The notes under the pieces are model-generated. The model worked only from the letters and a program-made list of their open reading frames with translations. It had not been told where the DNA came from and searched no databases. DNA of 40,834 nt. It comes from CALREA01 sp041674865 (GTDB taxonomy: Bacteria > Patescibacteriota > Gracilibacteria > UBA1369 > UBA12463). Below, one piece after another: positions 20,841-29,914 of the stretch. The DNA lies in assembly GCA_041674865.1 (NCBI GenBank), contig JBAYUX010000005.1, positions 1 to 40,834 of the forward strand, read 5' to 3'. Made by a program: the position numbers and the translations under genes. Numbering within the stretch: position 1 is the first letter of the stretch; each line of letters opens with the position of its first letter.

Positions 20841-22649
20841 CTACTCCCACTCAATCGTACCAGGTGGTTTATGAGTGATGTCGTACATGACGGCGCTGAC
20901 GCCTTTGACGGCCATCAAGAGATCGCCTAGCTTCCTGAGCAACGCGAAGTCCATTTCGTAGAAGTTGGCGGTCATCGCCTCTTCTGAGCAGACAGGGCGT
21001 AACACGATAGTTTCTCCAGCGCGACCGTTGATTTTTACAGGAGCGAGGATAACTGGGAACTGCCAGACATCATTATAGATACCTTTCTTGACGCAGAACT
21101 GCTTCACAATAGCATCAGCAGTTTGAAGTAACTTCACGCGATCTGGTGTCATAAGTGAAGGACCAACAAACTCAATCTTAGAAATTTCATCTGGATTGAC
21201 GGCGAGAACGACACGGTTGATAGGAGAAAACTGATTCGTAATGCGAGTAGAGATGGCATTGAGTCGATCCCAAGGTGCCTCGCCAGTTAAGACGACAGGA
21301 TTTTTGTATGAGCGACTATCGCCCTGAACGCCAACACTTTGGATAGGCAAAATATAGGCTTTCACACCATCTTTTTTGGCTTTCAGGTGGTCATTTATTT
21401 TTTTCTCAGTTGCCTTCCAGGTTGTAGGGAGTTCGGCTTTCTTTGCGCACAAAACTCGGACGCCAAGACCCGGACCCGGGAATGGATGACGCCAGACAAG
21501 GGACTTTTCGAGACCGATTTTTTCTCCAACGGTTCGAACTTCATCTTTATAAAATTCTTTGAGAGGTTCGATGATGAGACCTTTTTTGATCATCTCTTCA
21601 ATTTGCGGAACACGGTTGTGATGCGTCTTAATCTTTGCAGCGTGTTTTGTTCCGCCACTTTCGATCGTGTCAGGATAGATCGTTCCCTGACCAAGCATCC
21701 AGTCTTTTGAGTTGAGTTTCATCTTCTTGAGAACACGTTTCTGGATTTCCAAAAAGGTATCTCCAATGATAATGCGTTTCTTTTCTGGAGAGGTAACTCC
21801 CTTGAGCGCGTCGAAGAAATCCTTGCTCGCATCTTCGATATGAAGGTTCTTGAATCCAGCTTTTTCCATCGACTCCTTCACCTCTTTTGCCTCATTCTCT
21901 CGCATTAAACCCGTGTCGACAAAAAGTCCGTAGACGTTGTTTACACCGAGTGTTTTTTCGAGAAGAGCGAACGCAACCGATGAGTCAACACCACCACTCA
22001 CAAGCATAAATACTTTTCGATTCTTAACTTCTTTCTGGATATTTGCCTTGAGTTGTTCGATGTATTCTTTGAGATTCCATTCTTTTTCAGCGCCAGAAAG
22101 TTCGATGAAATTTTCGAGCATCTTGTTGCCGTTTGGCGTGTGAGTTACTTCGAGGTGAAACTGAACACCAAAGAACTTTCGGTGTTCGTCAGCGATCGCA
22201 GCACTGTTGCAATCCTCTGTTTTTGCGATGACCTCCATACCAGGCGGAAGTTGCGTAACCTCGTCGCCATGGCTCATCCAAACTGTCTGTTCGTCACCCA
22301 TGAACTTGAGGACACCAACATTTCGGTTGATCTGAATTTGTGCATGACCGTATTCTTTGGTTCCACTCGACTTCACCTTTCCACCAAGAAGATGAACGAG
22401 AAGTTGATGACCATAACAAATACCAAGAATAGGAATATTGAGTTTGAAGATGTCAGGGTCGCAGGTTGGTGCACCCTTCTCATACACACTATTTGGACCA
22501 CCAGAAAGAATAATCCCCTTCATGAAACGAAGAGTACTGGCTGGCGTCGATGAGTCGTAAATTTCGGAATAAACCCCAAGTCTTCGGATACGATTAGCAA
22601 TAAGGTGAGCATACTGACCACCGAAATCGATAATAGCTATCTTGTCCAT
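20841..22649 (-). CDS. guaA: GMP synthase (glutamine-hydrolysing), long form
   Basis: The 602-residue enzyme converts XMP to GMP. The amidotransferase domain has Cys78 in GICYGHQ and the His165/Glu167 pair in FHLEVTH (usually FHPEVTH). The PP-loop SGGVDSS is at 218-224, 'RHPFPGPGLGVRV' follows, and the C-terminus is KPPGTIEWE. Typical bacterial GuaA has about 510-525 residues; the extra 80 or so lie in the C-terminal dimerisation domain after LPIQSVGVQGD, the arrangement I know from the human enzyme. A promoter TTGGAC-16-TATAAT lies at 22685-22712. It is divergent from the O-antigen-ligase-like gene. Confidence 0.95.
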   Translation of the reverse strand: MDKIAIIDFGGQYAHLIANRIRRLGVYSEIYDSSTPASTLRFMKGIILSGGPNSVYEKGAPTCDPDIFKLNIPILGICYGHQLLVHLLGGKVKSSGTKEYGHAQIQINRNVGVLKFMGDEQTVWMSHGDEVTQLPPGMEVIAKTEDCNSAAIADEHRKFFGVQFHLEVTHTPNGNKMLENFIELSGAEKEWNLKEYIEQLKANIQKEVKNRKVFMLVSGGVDSSVAFALLEKTLGVNNVYGLFVDTGLMRENEAKEVKESMEKAGFKNLHIEDASKDFFDALKGVTSPEKKRIIIGDTFLEIQKRVLKKMKLNSKDWMLGQGTIYPDTIESGGTKHAAKIKTHHNRVPQIEEMIKKGLIIEPLKEFYKDEVRTVGEKIGLEKSLVWRHPFPGPGLGVRVLCAKKAELPTTWKATEKKINDHLKAKKDGVKAYILPIQSVGVQGDSRSYKNPVVLTGEAPWDRLNAISTRITNQFSPINRVVLAVNPDEISKIEFVGPSLMTPDRVKLLQTADAIVKQFCVKKGIYNDVWQFPVILAPVKINGRAGETIVLRPVCSEEAMTANFYEMDFALLRKLGDLLMAVKGVSAVMYDITHKPPGTIEWE

Positions 22650-22684
22650 AAGAGGAACTAAAGGGGGTAGGAGCTTATGGCCCT

Positions 22685-22712
22685 ATTATACACTATGGTA
22701 CAATACGTCCAA
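22685..22712 (-). promoter_or_regulatory. guaA promoter
   Basis: On the minus strand TTGGAC, 16 bases and TATAAT (22685-22690) precede the guaA ATG by about 35 bases. On the plus strand TGGTACAAT (22696-22704) is an extended -10 box for the divergent membrane-protein gene, so the two promoters overlap. Confidence 0.7.
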
Positions 22713-22745
22713 CCACTTGTTTTTTGATCATTTTTTGACTGACTT

Positions 22746-24722
22746 ATGTCACCTCGCGTCCTGATTTTAGCTTTGTTTTTCATGGTTGGGCTCCTGCCAC
22801 AAGGCTGGAACAAGTTCGACAATACATCTCATGCCATGTTGCTGTATGGATTAGGGGCATTGATGGTGATATTGCTCTTTTTGTCTTGGAAAGAGATTTT
22901 GAAGCAGAAAATGGACAAAGAGCACCGATTTTCAGCTTCAAACATGGTGAAGATGCTGGGAGCAGCCTTTGCGGCAACTCTGGTAGCGGCGTTTATCGCC
23001 TCGCCTATCCAAAATGTTGGGTGGAGTGAGGTTATGGTGATGGCCGCTGGAGTAGGAATATTTTTTATAGCTCAGACCTTTTCAGAAAAGGAGCGGCGGG
23101 ATTTTGCACACCTCGTGCTCGGCCTCGCGCTGGCTGCCGCCACGCTCGGCCTCGCCCAGTATATCTTCCGCTCAGAAAATCGAATCGCAGGGCCGTTCTT
23201 CGACGCGGCGTTCAAGCCTAATTACTGGCCGAACGCTTTTGCGTTGATGATTCTCACCTGCTGGCCGCTCGCTCTCACGATCGACGTCAACAAAACATTC
23301 GAACTCGAACTCACCAAAAAGCACATCATCATTTTCGAGCTCGCGGCCGTCCTCAAAGCGATCGCCGTCACAATGCTCATCACGGCACTCATTCTCACCT
23401 TTTCGCGCGCAGGATTTCTCGTATTCATACTTCAATTGATCGTCATCGCATGGCTTGTACGTGGCACGATCAAGAGCACCATTCTACAGATATTTTCTCG
23501 AACAAGATTTTCGCTTCAAAATAAAAAATCACTCGTCTTCACCATTATTACTGCGATACTTGTCATAACAGCAGTATCGGCACTCCAGTTTGTTCGCACC
23601 AATCTCACGACACATAATGCCAACAGTTTTGTCGCAAAGGCATCATTCGCAGGAACAGAACAGCAGACATCAGTACTGGAAAGATGGCAGTTCATGGGAG
23701 GTGCGCTCAAGCTCACGCTTGAGCACCCTTGGCTCGGAAGCGGGCCGTTCTCTTTCCGCTACATCTACCCAAAAATTCAGCCAGACTTCCTCGCCGTCTC
23801 CGACCATCCGCATAACTGGTATTTGAAAATTGCACTTGAAGAAGGCGTTCCAGCCGCGCTCATGTTCATCGCACTCATCGCACTCATCGCGTATATTCGT
23901 CGCGATCTTTTTACGCAAAAGGGTATCACATTTTCTGCAGCAATATCGCTCGCGCTCATGGGTCCACTCGTGCACAATCTCGTGGATTACAATATGAACT
24001 TCCTCACAAACCAAATTCTCTTCTGGACATTTCTTGGCTTTTTTGTGAGCGGAAAATCGATTGCCGAAAGCGCTAGCACTGCTCGTTCCGCAACGCTCGC
24101 AGATCTCGTGAAGGCATCAAAAACTCCATACTCCACACCAATTTGGCCGTCCGTTCTTGCAGCTGGAATATTGTTCACAGGAACAGGTTTTCTTTTTGAA
24201 GGACTGAGTTCAATCACACATCATTACGAGAATACGCAATTTTCTCGCAATCATTTTTTTGATGAAGCGCGACATGTCGTTTCTCAGGCCGATGCAGAAA
24301 AAGGAATTTCTCTTATGGAACATCACCTTTGGCTCAATCCATACGACGCATATGCATGGAACTATCTTGGCAAAATTCAAGAAAGAACTGATCCAGACAA
24401 AGCGCTCAAGAGCTATGAAAATGCGATAAAAAGCGATCCAGCAAACTCATTTAACTTTTATATAAACTACGTAAAAACCGCTAAGAGACTCAATAAAACA
24501 AATACAGATACATACAAAAAAATCACCGAAAAAGCCCACGCATTCCTTCTGACCTATCCAGAAAAAGTTCTTGCTGACATTCATTTCACGGCAAAAAGTG
24601 AAAACGTTCCAGATGCTATTGAGCTCGCAAAACTTCTCGACGATCTCAAACTTTCACTTCGAATCAAAAGGGCGCTCCAGAACTTTCGTTCGAAGCACCC
24701 TAGTGTCATATCAAAATCCTAA
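22746..24722 (+). CDS. O-antigen ligase/polymerase-like membrane protein with TPR tail
   Basis: The 658-residue protein has about ten to twelve membrane helices over residues 5-490. The large loop with 'WLGSGPFSFRY' and 'SDHPHNWYLKIALEEGVPAAL' is the Wzy_C/WaaL signature, including the conserved His-rich H..N segment. After the last helix a soluble tail (about 520-650) contains TPR-like repeats ('PYDAYAWNYLGKIQERTDPDKALKSYENAI' region). The family joins or polymerises lipid-linked glycans on the outer face of the membrane. In a monoderm-like cell it could glycosylate surface proteins. Confidence 0.82.
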   Translation: MSPRVLILALFFMVGLLPQGWNKFDNTSHAMLLYGLGALMVILLFLSWKEILKQKMDKEHRFSASNMVKMLGAAFAATLVAAFIASPIQNVGWSEVMVMAAGVGIFFIAQTFSEKERRDFAHLVLGLALAAATLGLAQYIFRSENRIAGPFFDAAFKPNYWPNAFALMILTCWPLALTIDVNKTFELELTKKHIIIFELAAVLKAIAVTMLITALILTFSRAGFLVFILQLIVIAWLVRGTIKSTILQIFSRTRFSLQNKKSLVFTIITAILVITAVSALQFVRTNLTTHNANSFVAKASFAGTEQQTSVLERWQFMGGALKLTLEHPWLGSGPFSFRYIYPKIQPDFLAVSDHPHNWYLKIALEEGVPAALMFIALIALIAYIRRDLFTQKGITFSAAISLALMGPLVHNLVDYNMNFLTNQILFWTFLGFFVSGKSIAESASTARSATLADLVKASKTPYSTPIWPSVLAAGILFTGTGFLFEGLSSITHHYENTQFSRNHFFDEARHVVSQADAEKGISLMEHHLWLNPYDAYAWNYLGKIQERTDPDKALKSYENAIKSDPANSFNFYINYVKTAKRLNKTNTDTYKKITEKAHAFLLTYPEKVLADIHFTAKSENVPDAIELAKLLDDLKLSLRIKRALQNFRSKHPSVISKS

Positions 24723-24745
24723 ATTCAAAATCGTACGTCAAATAA

Positions 24746-26932
24746 TTAGTCAGCAAACTTCACTCTTAGAAGTCTACTGATGAGTTTTGCTGCTTCTGCA
24801 CGGTTTAAATCACGCGCCGGTTCAAACGTATCAGCAGATGCTCCATCCACAACACCGAGCTCGTATGCCGTATGAACTGGATTGCTGTACCATGCGTTAT
24901 CAGGAACATCGTTAAATGAACGATCGTCTCTCCATGGAAGATCGACGAAGAACTCAACATCGTTGTTGTACTGATAAAATCTATCAATCATAGCGACTGC
25001 CTCAGCGCGAGAAATAAGAGCGTTTGGACGGAATGTATTGTCACTATAGCCTTTAATGAGTCCCTTAGAGGCGGCCTCGTTGATCGTATCAAAATACCAA
25101 TCAGAGATTTCGATATCCTTGAACATAACATCACCAGAGCTGTCCCCCATGCCCATAGGGCCGAAGAAGTTACTTATGGATGACTCTCCATAAACACCTC
25201 GGTAAAGCATTGCGAGGAATTCAGCGCGAGTTACTTTTTGGTCGGGCTTGAAAGTCATGTATGAAGGAGACTTTCCATAGCCTTTGATAATTCCCTCCAT
25301 CTTGAGTCGAGCAACATCATTTGCATACCATGCACCAACAGAAACATCGCGGAACTTAATTTTCCCTCGTTCGTATCGAGCGTAGATTGTAGAGATATTT
25401 TCCGATGCAGCGCTTGCAGCAAGCCAATAGCTAGACTTGTATACAGATGCGTCGAAGAAGATTTTTCCTGTGCTTGAGAAAGACTGATTATCCATAGTGG
25501 AGATAGCGGTCATTCGGTGCCAAGGAGCAGCGATAGTGTCAATCTCGCTCATAAGTTTTGAAAAGTTGAATGCAGTTTTTTCACTTGATGGCATTGCATT
25601 ATATTTCTGAAAAATTCCACCCTTAGCAATCGCAGCAATTTGAGCAAAATCAGCAAATCCAAAACCGGTAACAACACCCTTGAGTTGATCACCAAAATCA
25701 CTTACATCAGCACCTGTTCCTATTTTTTTTGCAACAGAAGCATCATTAGAGATATACATCAATCCATCCCCAGTAACTCCAGTCGTAATGGAAAAAAGTG
25801 CAGAGGTAAGGCCCTGAACCTTGTCGAGAGTTTTTTGAATAGTGGCTTCATTTCCTTTAACATCAGCCATAAGAGTTATATATGGTATTGATGAAGAAGG
25901 ATTTGCCTCAACGATAATTGAGTATCCTTTTGTGAGAAGTGAAAAGAAATCTTTATCAAGATCGAATCCGAGTTCATCAGAAAATGCGGAAAGTTCTTCT
26001 TTGATGTTGACGCTAGAGTTTGCGGATGCACCCATAGACGTACTGAGCAACTTCATTTCAGCATCAAATGTTTTTGATAGATTGTAACCTTCAGCGTAAA
26101 ACGCAGGATGTTTCGAAGGAGCGGAAGTATAGAGCGATGGAGTAAATGATGTCATAGCTTCAACGAGTGGACTTGTTCCCTTGGTAGCGACCGTTTGAAA
26201 CTGAATGCCTCCATTGAATTGAGAGATACCAAATCCAATTTGTCGGAGCATATCGAGTGCTTTGAGAATATCAGCATCGGCTGCAGTAAGTTTACCTTTT
26301 TCGCCGAGGCCAGAAGAAAGTTCAGCCTGCATGATTGCGTAATAATCGAGAAAGAATGTGACCAATCGGCCACCCGTAAGCTTGTTAACCGTATTGAGAT
26401 ATTTGGATGTTTTTGAAAATACATCGCCTTTGTTGTAACTCGCAAGGAGAGAGGTAAGAACTTTCGTCTCCTGAGAAAAAATGACGTAGGAATCAACATG
26501 AGCAATGGTCATATCATTTTCTGTATCAACATAATAATCATGACCACTCTCGCTCATTTTTTCTGCTGTTGGATGAAGGCTCAAGAGGGTTACCCACTGG
26601 CTGTCAGTAATAGGGAGGAGAAATGAAAAACCAGTTGGGAGCGAAGACGTATTCATGGCTAGATAAAATCGCTTTGAGGCGAGAAGATCTTTTAAAAGTT
26701 GAATTGAGGGAGCAGCATCACTTGATGATCCACTCAGTGAGGAAGAAAGTCCATTCACGATAGTGGTTGTATCAAAAGATGGGAGTTGATTGAGATCGAC
26801 ATCAAGATACATGGTCGTGTCAGCCGGAAAGATATCTGCTGGCTGAGTAGCCGCTATGGCAAATGACGCGGGGATGAAAAGTGCGAGCGCGAGCGTAATC
26901 GCGAGCGCCTTTCGAAGAAGCTTTGTAAGCAT
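24746..26932 (-). CDS. Secreted surface protein with three C-terminal SLH domains
   Basis: The 728-residue protein has a signal peptide (MLTKLLRKALAITLALALF..., cleavage after AIA near residue 27). Residues about 30-520 form a domain resembling DUF3352-type exported proteins ('FPADTTMYLDVDLNQLP' start). Three SLH repeats follow: 'FRDVSVGAWYANDVARL..GIIKGYG', 'FKDIEISDWYFDTINEA..GLIKGYSDNTFRP' and 'FNDVPDNAWYSNPVHTA..GVVDG', each with an R-AE motif. SLH repeats bind pyruvylated wall polymers, so the protein is probably part of the surface layer. I chose the ATG at 26932 because the signal peptide starts there. Confidence 0.88.
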   Translation of the reverse strand: MLTKLLRKALAITLALALFIPASFAIAATQPADIFPADTTMYLDVDLNQLPSFDTTTIVNGLSSSLSGSSSDAAPSIQLLKDLLASKRFYLAMNTSSLPTGFSFLLPITDSQWVTLLSLHPTAEKMSESGHDYYVDTENDMTIAHVDSYVIFSQETKVLTSLLASYNKGDVFSKTSKYLNTVNKLTGGRLVTFFLDYYAIMQAELSSGLGEKGKLTAADADILKALDMLRQIGFGISQFNGGIQFQTVATKGTSPLVEAMTSFTPSLYTSAPSKHPAFYAEGYNLSKTFDAEMKLLSTSMGASANSSVNIKEELSAFSDELGFDLDKDFFSLLTKGYSIIVEANPSSSIPYITLMADVKGNEATIQKTLDKVQGLTSALFSITTGVTGDGLMYISNDASVAKKIGTGADVSDFGDQLKGVVTGFGFADFAQIAAIAKGGIFQKYNAMPSSEKTAFNFSKLMSEIDTIAAPWHRMTAISTMDNQSFSSTGKIFFDASVYKSSYWLAASAASENISTIYARYERGKIKFRDVSVGAWYANDVARLKMEGIIKGYGKSPSYMTFKPDQKVTRAEFLAMLYRGVYGESSISNFFGPMGMGDSSGDVMFKDIEISDWYFDTINEAASKGLIKGYSDNTFRPNALISRAEAVAMIDRFYQYNNDVEFFVDLPWRDDRSFNDVPDNAWYSNPVHTAYELGVVDGASADTFEPARDLNRAEAAKLISRLLRVKFAD

Positions 26933-27024
26933 AATGAAAGGAAAATAAATAAAGATTGTCACCATACTACGCCCTTTTCCAAAAAACAAAACTTCAAAGC
27001 TAAACCAAAGCTGAATACATGAGA

Positions 27025-27053
27025 TTGACGAAATAGAATTATATTGTTAAGAT
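27025..27053 (+). promoter_or_regulatory. Promoter of the acidic unknown gene
   Basis: TTGACG (27025-27030), 17 bases and TAAGAT (27048-27053) with TGT before it form a strong extended -10 promoter. The ATG is at 27076. Confidence 0.7.
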
Positions 27054-27075
27054 AACATCTTCTAAAAACATTTAT

Positions 27076-27648
27076 ATGACTACAGCTGCACGCGAAGTAT
27101 CAACAGGCGTTGACCAATCAAGAACTCCAGAATTCGGATCCGAAGTAATGGATCTTGTCGTCGGAAAAATTTCCGCACTCGTCGAAAGAAAAATTCGTGG
27201 AGCATTTAGGCAGGTAAAAGTAGGTGATAACGAAGAAGATGTAGTTGTCGACGAGTCTGTTTTTGATGCTCTCGCCAAGATGAGCGCTACGAGTATGACA
27301 TTGAGCAGTACAAACGAAGATGACGAAACGATCGCAAGTAATGTTGATGAAAAAGTCTTAACCGCAGATCGTCTTATCGGTGCAGTAAAAGCTGCTGCGA
27401 ATCCAGGAAACGAAGAAGTAGCTCGTACATTTGCAGATTATATGAAAGGTTTTCGTTACCAGATCGGAGATCTTTTGGATGGTATCGATTTAGACAAGGC
27501 GGCAGATTATTATTTGGCAATTACGGTGAGTGACGGCGCAACCACGGAAGAGGAAAAACCAAACCGTGTAGAACTTGGAAGAAAGCTTTCCCTTTTTACT
27601 GAATCGAAGAAAGAAGAGCTAGGTAAAAAGCCAAGTAAGAGAAAATAA
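27076..27648 (+). CDS. Acidic soluble protein of unknown function
   Basis: The 190-residue protein is not recognised. It is rich in Asp, Glu and Lys, has no signal peptide or membrane segment, and looks mainly helical with a disordered acidic stretch near residues 50-90 and a basic end (KKPSKRK). It has its own strong promoter. It converges on lysS; a short CGAGA/TCTCG hairpin lies in the gap. Confidence 0.65.
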   Translation: MTTAAREVSTGVDQSRTPEFGSEVMDLVVGKISALVERKIRGAFRQVKVGDNEEDVVVDESVFDALAKMSATSMTLSSTNEDDETIASNVDEKVLTADRLIGAVKAAANPGNEEVARTFADYMKGFRYQIGDLLDGIDLDKAADYYLAITVSDGATTEEEKPNRVELGRKLSLFTESKKEELGKKPSKRK

Positions 27649-27678
27649 CGAGAAGTTCAGAACAGTCTCGGCATTTGA

Positions 27679-29295
27679 CTAATCATCTAACGGCTTCATC
27701 AACGGGAAGAGAATCACATCTTTGAGATTCTCTTGATTGGTGAGAAGTGCGAGAATTCGGTCGACACCCATGCCCCAGCCGGACATTGGTGGCATGCCGT
27801 GTTCCATCGCGTAAACATAATCGTAGTCAGCCTCCATTGCCTCTTCATCACCATTGGCCTTGAGCTTAGCCTGGTATTCGAAGCGCTGTCTCTGATCGAC
27901 AGGATCGACGAGCTCAGAGTAGGCATTCACTACCTCCCATGAATTTACGACGAGCTGGAAACGATCAGTAATATCTGGATTCGTATCATTTCGACGTGCG
28001 AGTGGCGAGAGATCGATCGGATGTGATGTCACAAATATTGGTTGAATAAGTTGTGGACGAACCGTCTTCTTATACAAAATATCGATGAGATTTCCACGAC
28101 CAAGTTTTCCGTTGTCCTCGAGAACGATATTATTTTTCTTAATCGCCTTTCGAAGGTCTTCAGCAGTTTTTTCAGTGTTGATGTCGATAGCCGTCTTCTC
28201 AAAAATGAGATCACGAAGGGATTTTCGAGGCCACTTCTGTCCAAAGTCGATCTGATTTTCACCAACTTGAATTGTGAGTGTTCCAAAAAGTTCCTTGATG
28301 AAATATTTGAAAAGATTTTCCGTGAAGTCCATGTTGTCTTCGTAATTCCAATACGAAGCGTAATACTCAAGCATCGTAAACTCCTGCAAATGAGAAGGAT
28401 CCATACCTTCATTTCGGAAACATTTTGCAAATTCAAAGACTCGTTCAAATCCTCCAACGACCGCACGTTTCAAATATGTCTCCGGCGCAATGCGCAAAAA
28501 GAACTCTCGATCGAGCGCGTTGTGATGTGTGACAAATGGCTTCGCCAAAGCGCCAGAAGCCTTTGCTGCAAGAATAGGAGTTTCAACTTCGATGAACTGA
28601 TTATCCTCGAGATACTTTCGAACCGTGCGAATAAATTTACTTCGAAGAAGCATTCGTTGAGTCGTCTCCGGACTCATAAGCATATCCAAATATCGGTATC
28701 GATATTTCATCTCTTGATCCTGAACGCCGTGCCATTTTTCTGGAAGTGGCTGGAGTGATTTTGCGAGCAAAACATATTCACGAACGAGAAGTGTAACTTC
28801 TCCATGTTGTGTTCGGAACAGCTCCCCTTTTACGCCGAGAAAATCTCCGGCATCAACCTTCTTCGCTGCAAATTTATATTTTTCTTCGCCGAGAACATCT
28901 TTCATGAAACAGATCTGAACTCGTCCAGAGATATCTTGGAGTTGAGCAAAACTCAATTTTCCATGTGATCGGAAGGTCATAATTCGTCCCGCGAGAGAAA
29001 TTTCCGTACCCCGTGACGCACCATCCACGCCGCCCTTCGTCACCTCCTCAGTTTCACGCATGCCTTTTTCACCAAGAGCCTGCGCCTCGGTAGCAGTGTG
29101 TGAACGTTCGTATCGTTCTGGATATGGCTGAACACCAGCGGCACGCATCTCTTCAAGTTTTTTGAGTCGGTCAAAATACTCAAGTGGCTGCTTAGTTTCT
29201 TGTTTTTGCTCCTGAGAGCCCTGCTTTATTTCTGACTTTTTAGCTTCATTTTTTTGTGCCACGATCGGTTTCTTTTTTCCAAATAATCCAAACAT
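27679..29295 (-). CDS. lysS: Lysyl-tRNA synthetase, class II
   Basis: The 538-residue enzyme attaches lysine to tRNA-Lys. It has an OB-fold anticodon domain ('ISLAGRIMTFRSHGKLSFAQLQD') and the three class II motifs: 'FIEVETPILAAKASGALAKPF', 'FEFAKCFRNEGMDPSHLQEFTMLEYY' and 'GWGMGVDRILALL'. The N-terminal 36 residues form a Lys/Gln-rich extension (KKKPIVAQKNEAKK) before the usual start, of the kind that binds tRNA non-specifically in eukaryotic LysRS. It is convergent with the acidic gene and divergent from the unknown gene at 29450. Confidence 0.95.
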   Translation of the reverse strand: MFGLFGKKKPIVAQKNEAKKSEIKQGSQEQKQETKQPLEYFDRLKKLEEMRAAGVQPYPERYERSHTATEAQALGEKGMRETEEVTKGGVDGASRGTEISLAGRIMTFRSHGKLSFAQLQDISGRVQICFMKDVLGEEKYKFAAKKVDAGDFLGVKGELFRTQHGEVTLLVREYVLLAKSLQPLPEKWHGVQDQEMKYRYRYLDMLMSPETTQRMLLRSKFIRTVRKYLEDNQFIEVETPILAAKASGALAKPFVTHHNALDREFFLRIAPETYLKRAVVGGFERVFEFAKCFRNEGMDPSHLQEFTMLEYYASYWNYEDNMDFTENLFKYFIKELFGTLTIQVGENQIDFGQKWPRKSLRDLIFEKTAIDINTEKTAEDLRKAIKKNNIVLEDNGKLGRGNLIDILYKKTVRPQLIQPIFVTSHPIDLSPLARRNDTNPDITDRFQLVVNSWEVVNAYSELVDPVDQRQRFEYQAKLKANGDEEAMEADYDYVYAMEHGMPPMSGWGMGVDRILALLTNQENLKDVILFPLMKPLDD

Positions 29296-29380
29296 ACAAT
29301 TCAGTAGGTTATAAAGCCGCTATAGTATACGGCCTGAAGCTATAAAGAGTAAATAGCTTTCAATATAAGGCCAAGGAAAA

Positions 29381-29408
29381 TTGACAAATATAAAAAAAGT
29401 AATAGAAT
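29381..29408 (+). promoter_or_regulatory. Promoter of the gene at 29450
   Basis: TTGACA (29381-29386), 16 bases and TAGAAT (29403-29408) form a near-consensus promoter, with a leader of about 35 bases. Confidence 0.7.
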
Positions 29409-29449
29409 TAGATCTTAGTGAAATTTTTCTACATATAACCAACATTATT

Positions 29450-29911
29450 ATGGCTTCAGCACCAACATCATCACCAAAACCAGCATCAATTCCACCACCA
29501 CCAAGCGCGCCAAAGAAACGTTGGACAATGCCAAGTCTATCAATCAATCTCCCAAGTCGTACAAACGTTATGACAGCGATCGCTATCGCAACGGCAGGAG
29601 CTGCAGGAGTAGAAGGTGTCATGAATCATGATGCTAGCGTAAAGCAGGCATATGCCGAATATGGAACGGCTGAAACGGCAAAGTGCGTTGGAACAGGTTT
29701 GAAAAGCGCAACAGAAAAAGGTGGAACAGTTGATCCAGGAGCTATTTGTGGAGATTGCCGAACATCTATAGCAAAAAGTTTGGACACGTATGTGCCATGG
29801 GCTGTTGTAAATCAAACTTACACACGACCAGATCAGGACTTGATACAAGCAGAAGTTCGACGTGGAGCGAATCTCGTCTGTAAAGGACTTGGAACGAAAG
29901 AGTCGAAGTAA
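29450..29911 (+). CDS. Single-pass membrane protein of unknown function
   Basis: The 153-residue protein opens with a Pro/Ser/Ala-rich segment, then a basic stretch (APKKRW), a weak hydrophobic helix (about residues 39-57: NVMTAIAIATAGAAGVEGV) and a soluble part with four cysteines, two in the motif CGDC. I do not recognise it. The ATG at 29450 is chosen because a promoter at 29381-29408 starts transcription after the in-frame ATG at 29381. It converges on dnaB, 3 bases apart. Confidence 0.65.
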   Translation: MASAPTSSPKPASIPPPPSAPKKRWTMPSLSINLPSRTNVMTAIAIATAGAAGVEGVMNHDASVKQAYAEYGTAETAKCVGTGLKSATEKGGTVDPGAICGDCRTSIAKSLDTYVPWAVVNQTYTRPDQDLIQAEVRRGANLVCKGLGTKESK

Positions 29912-29914
29912 GTC

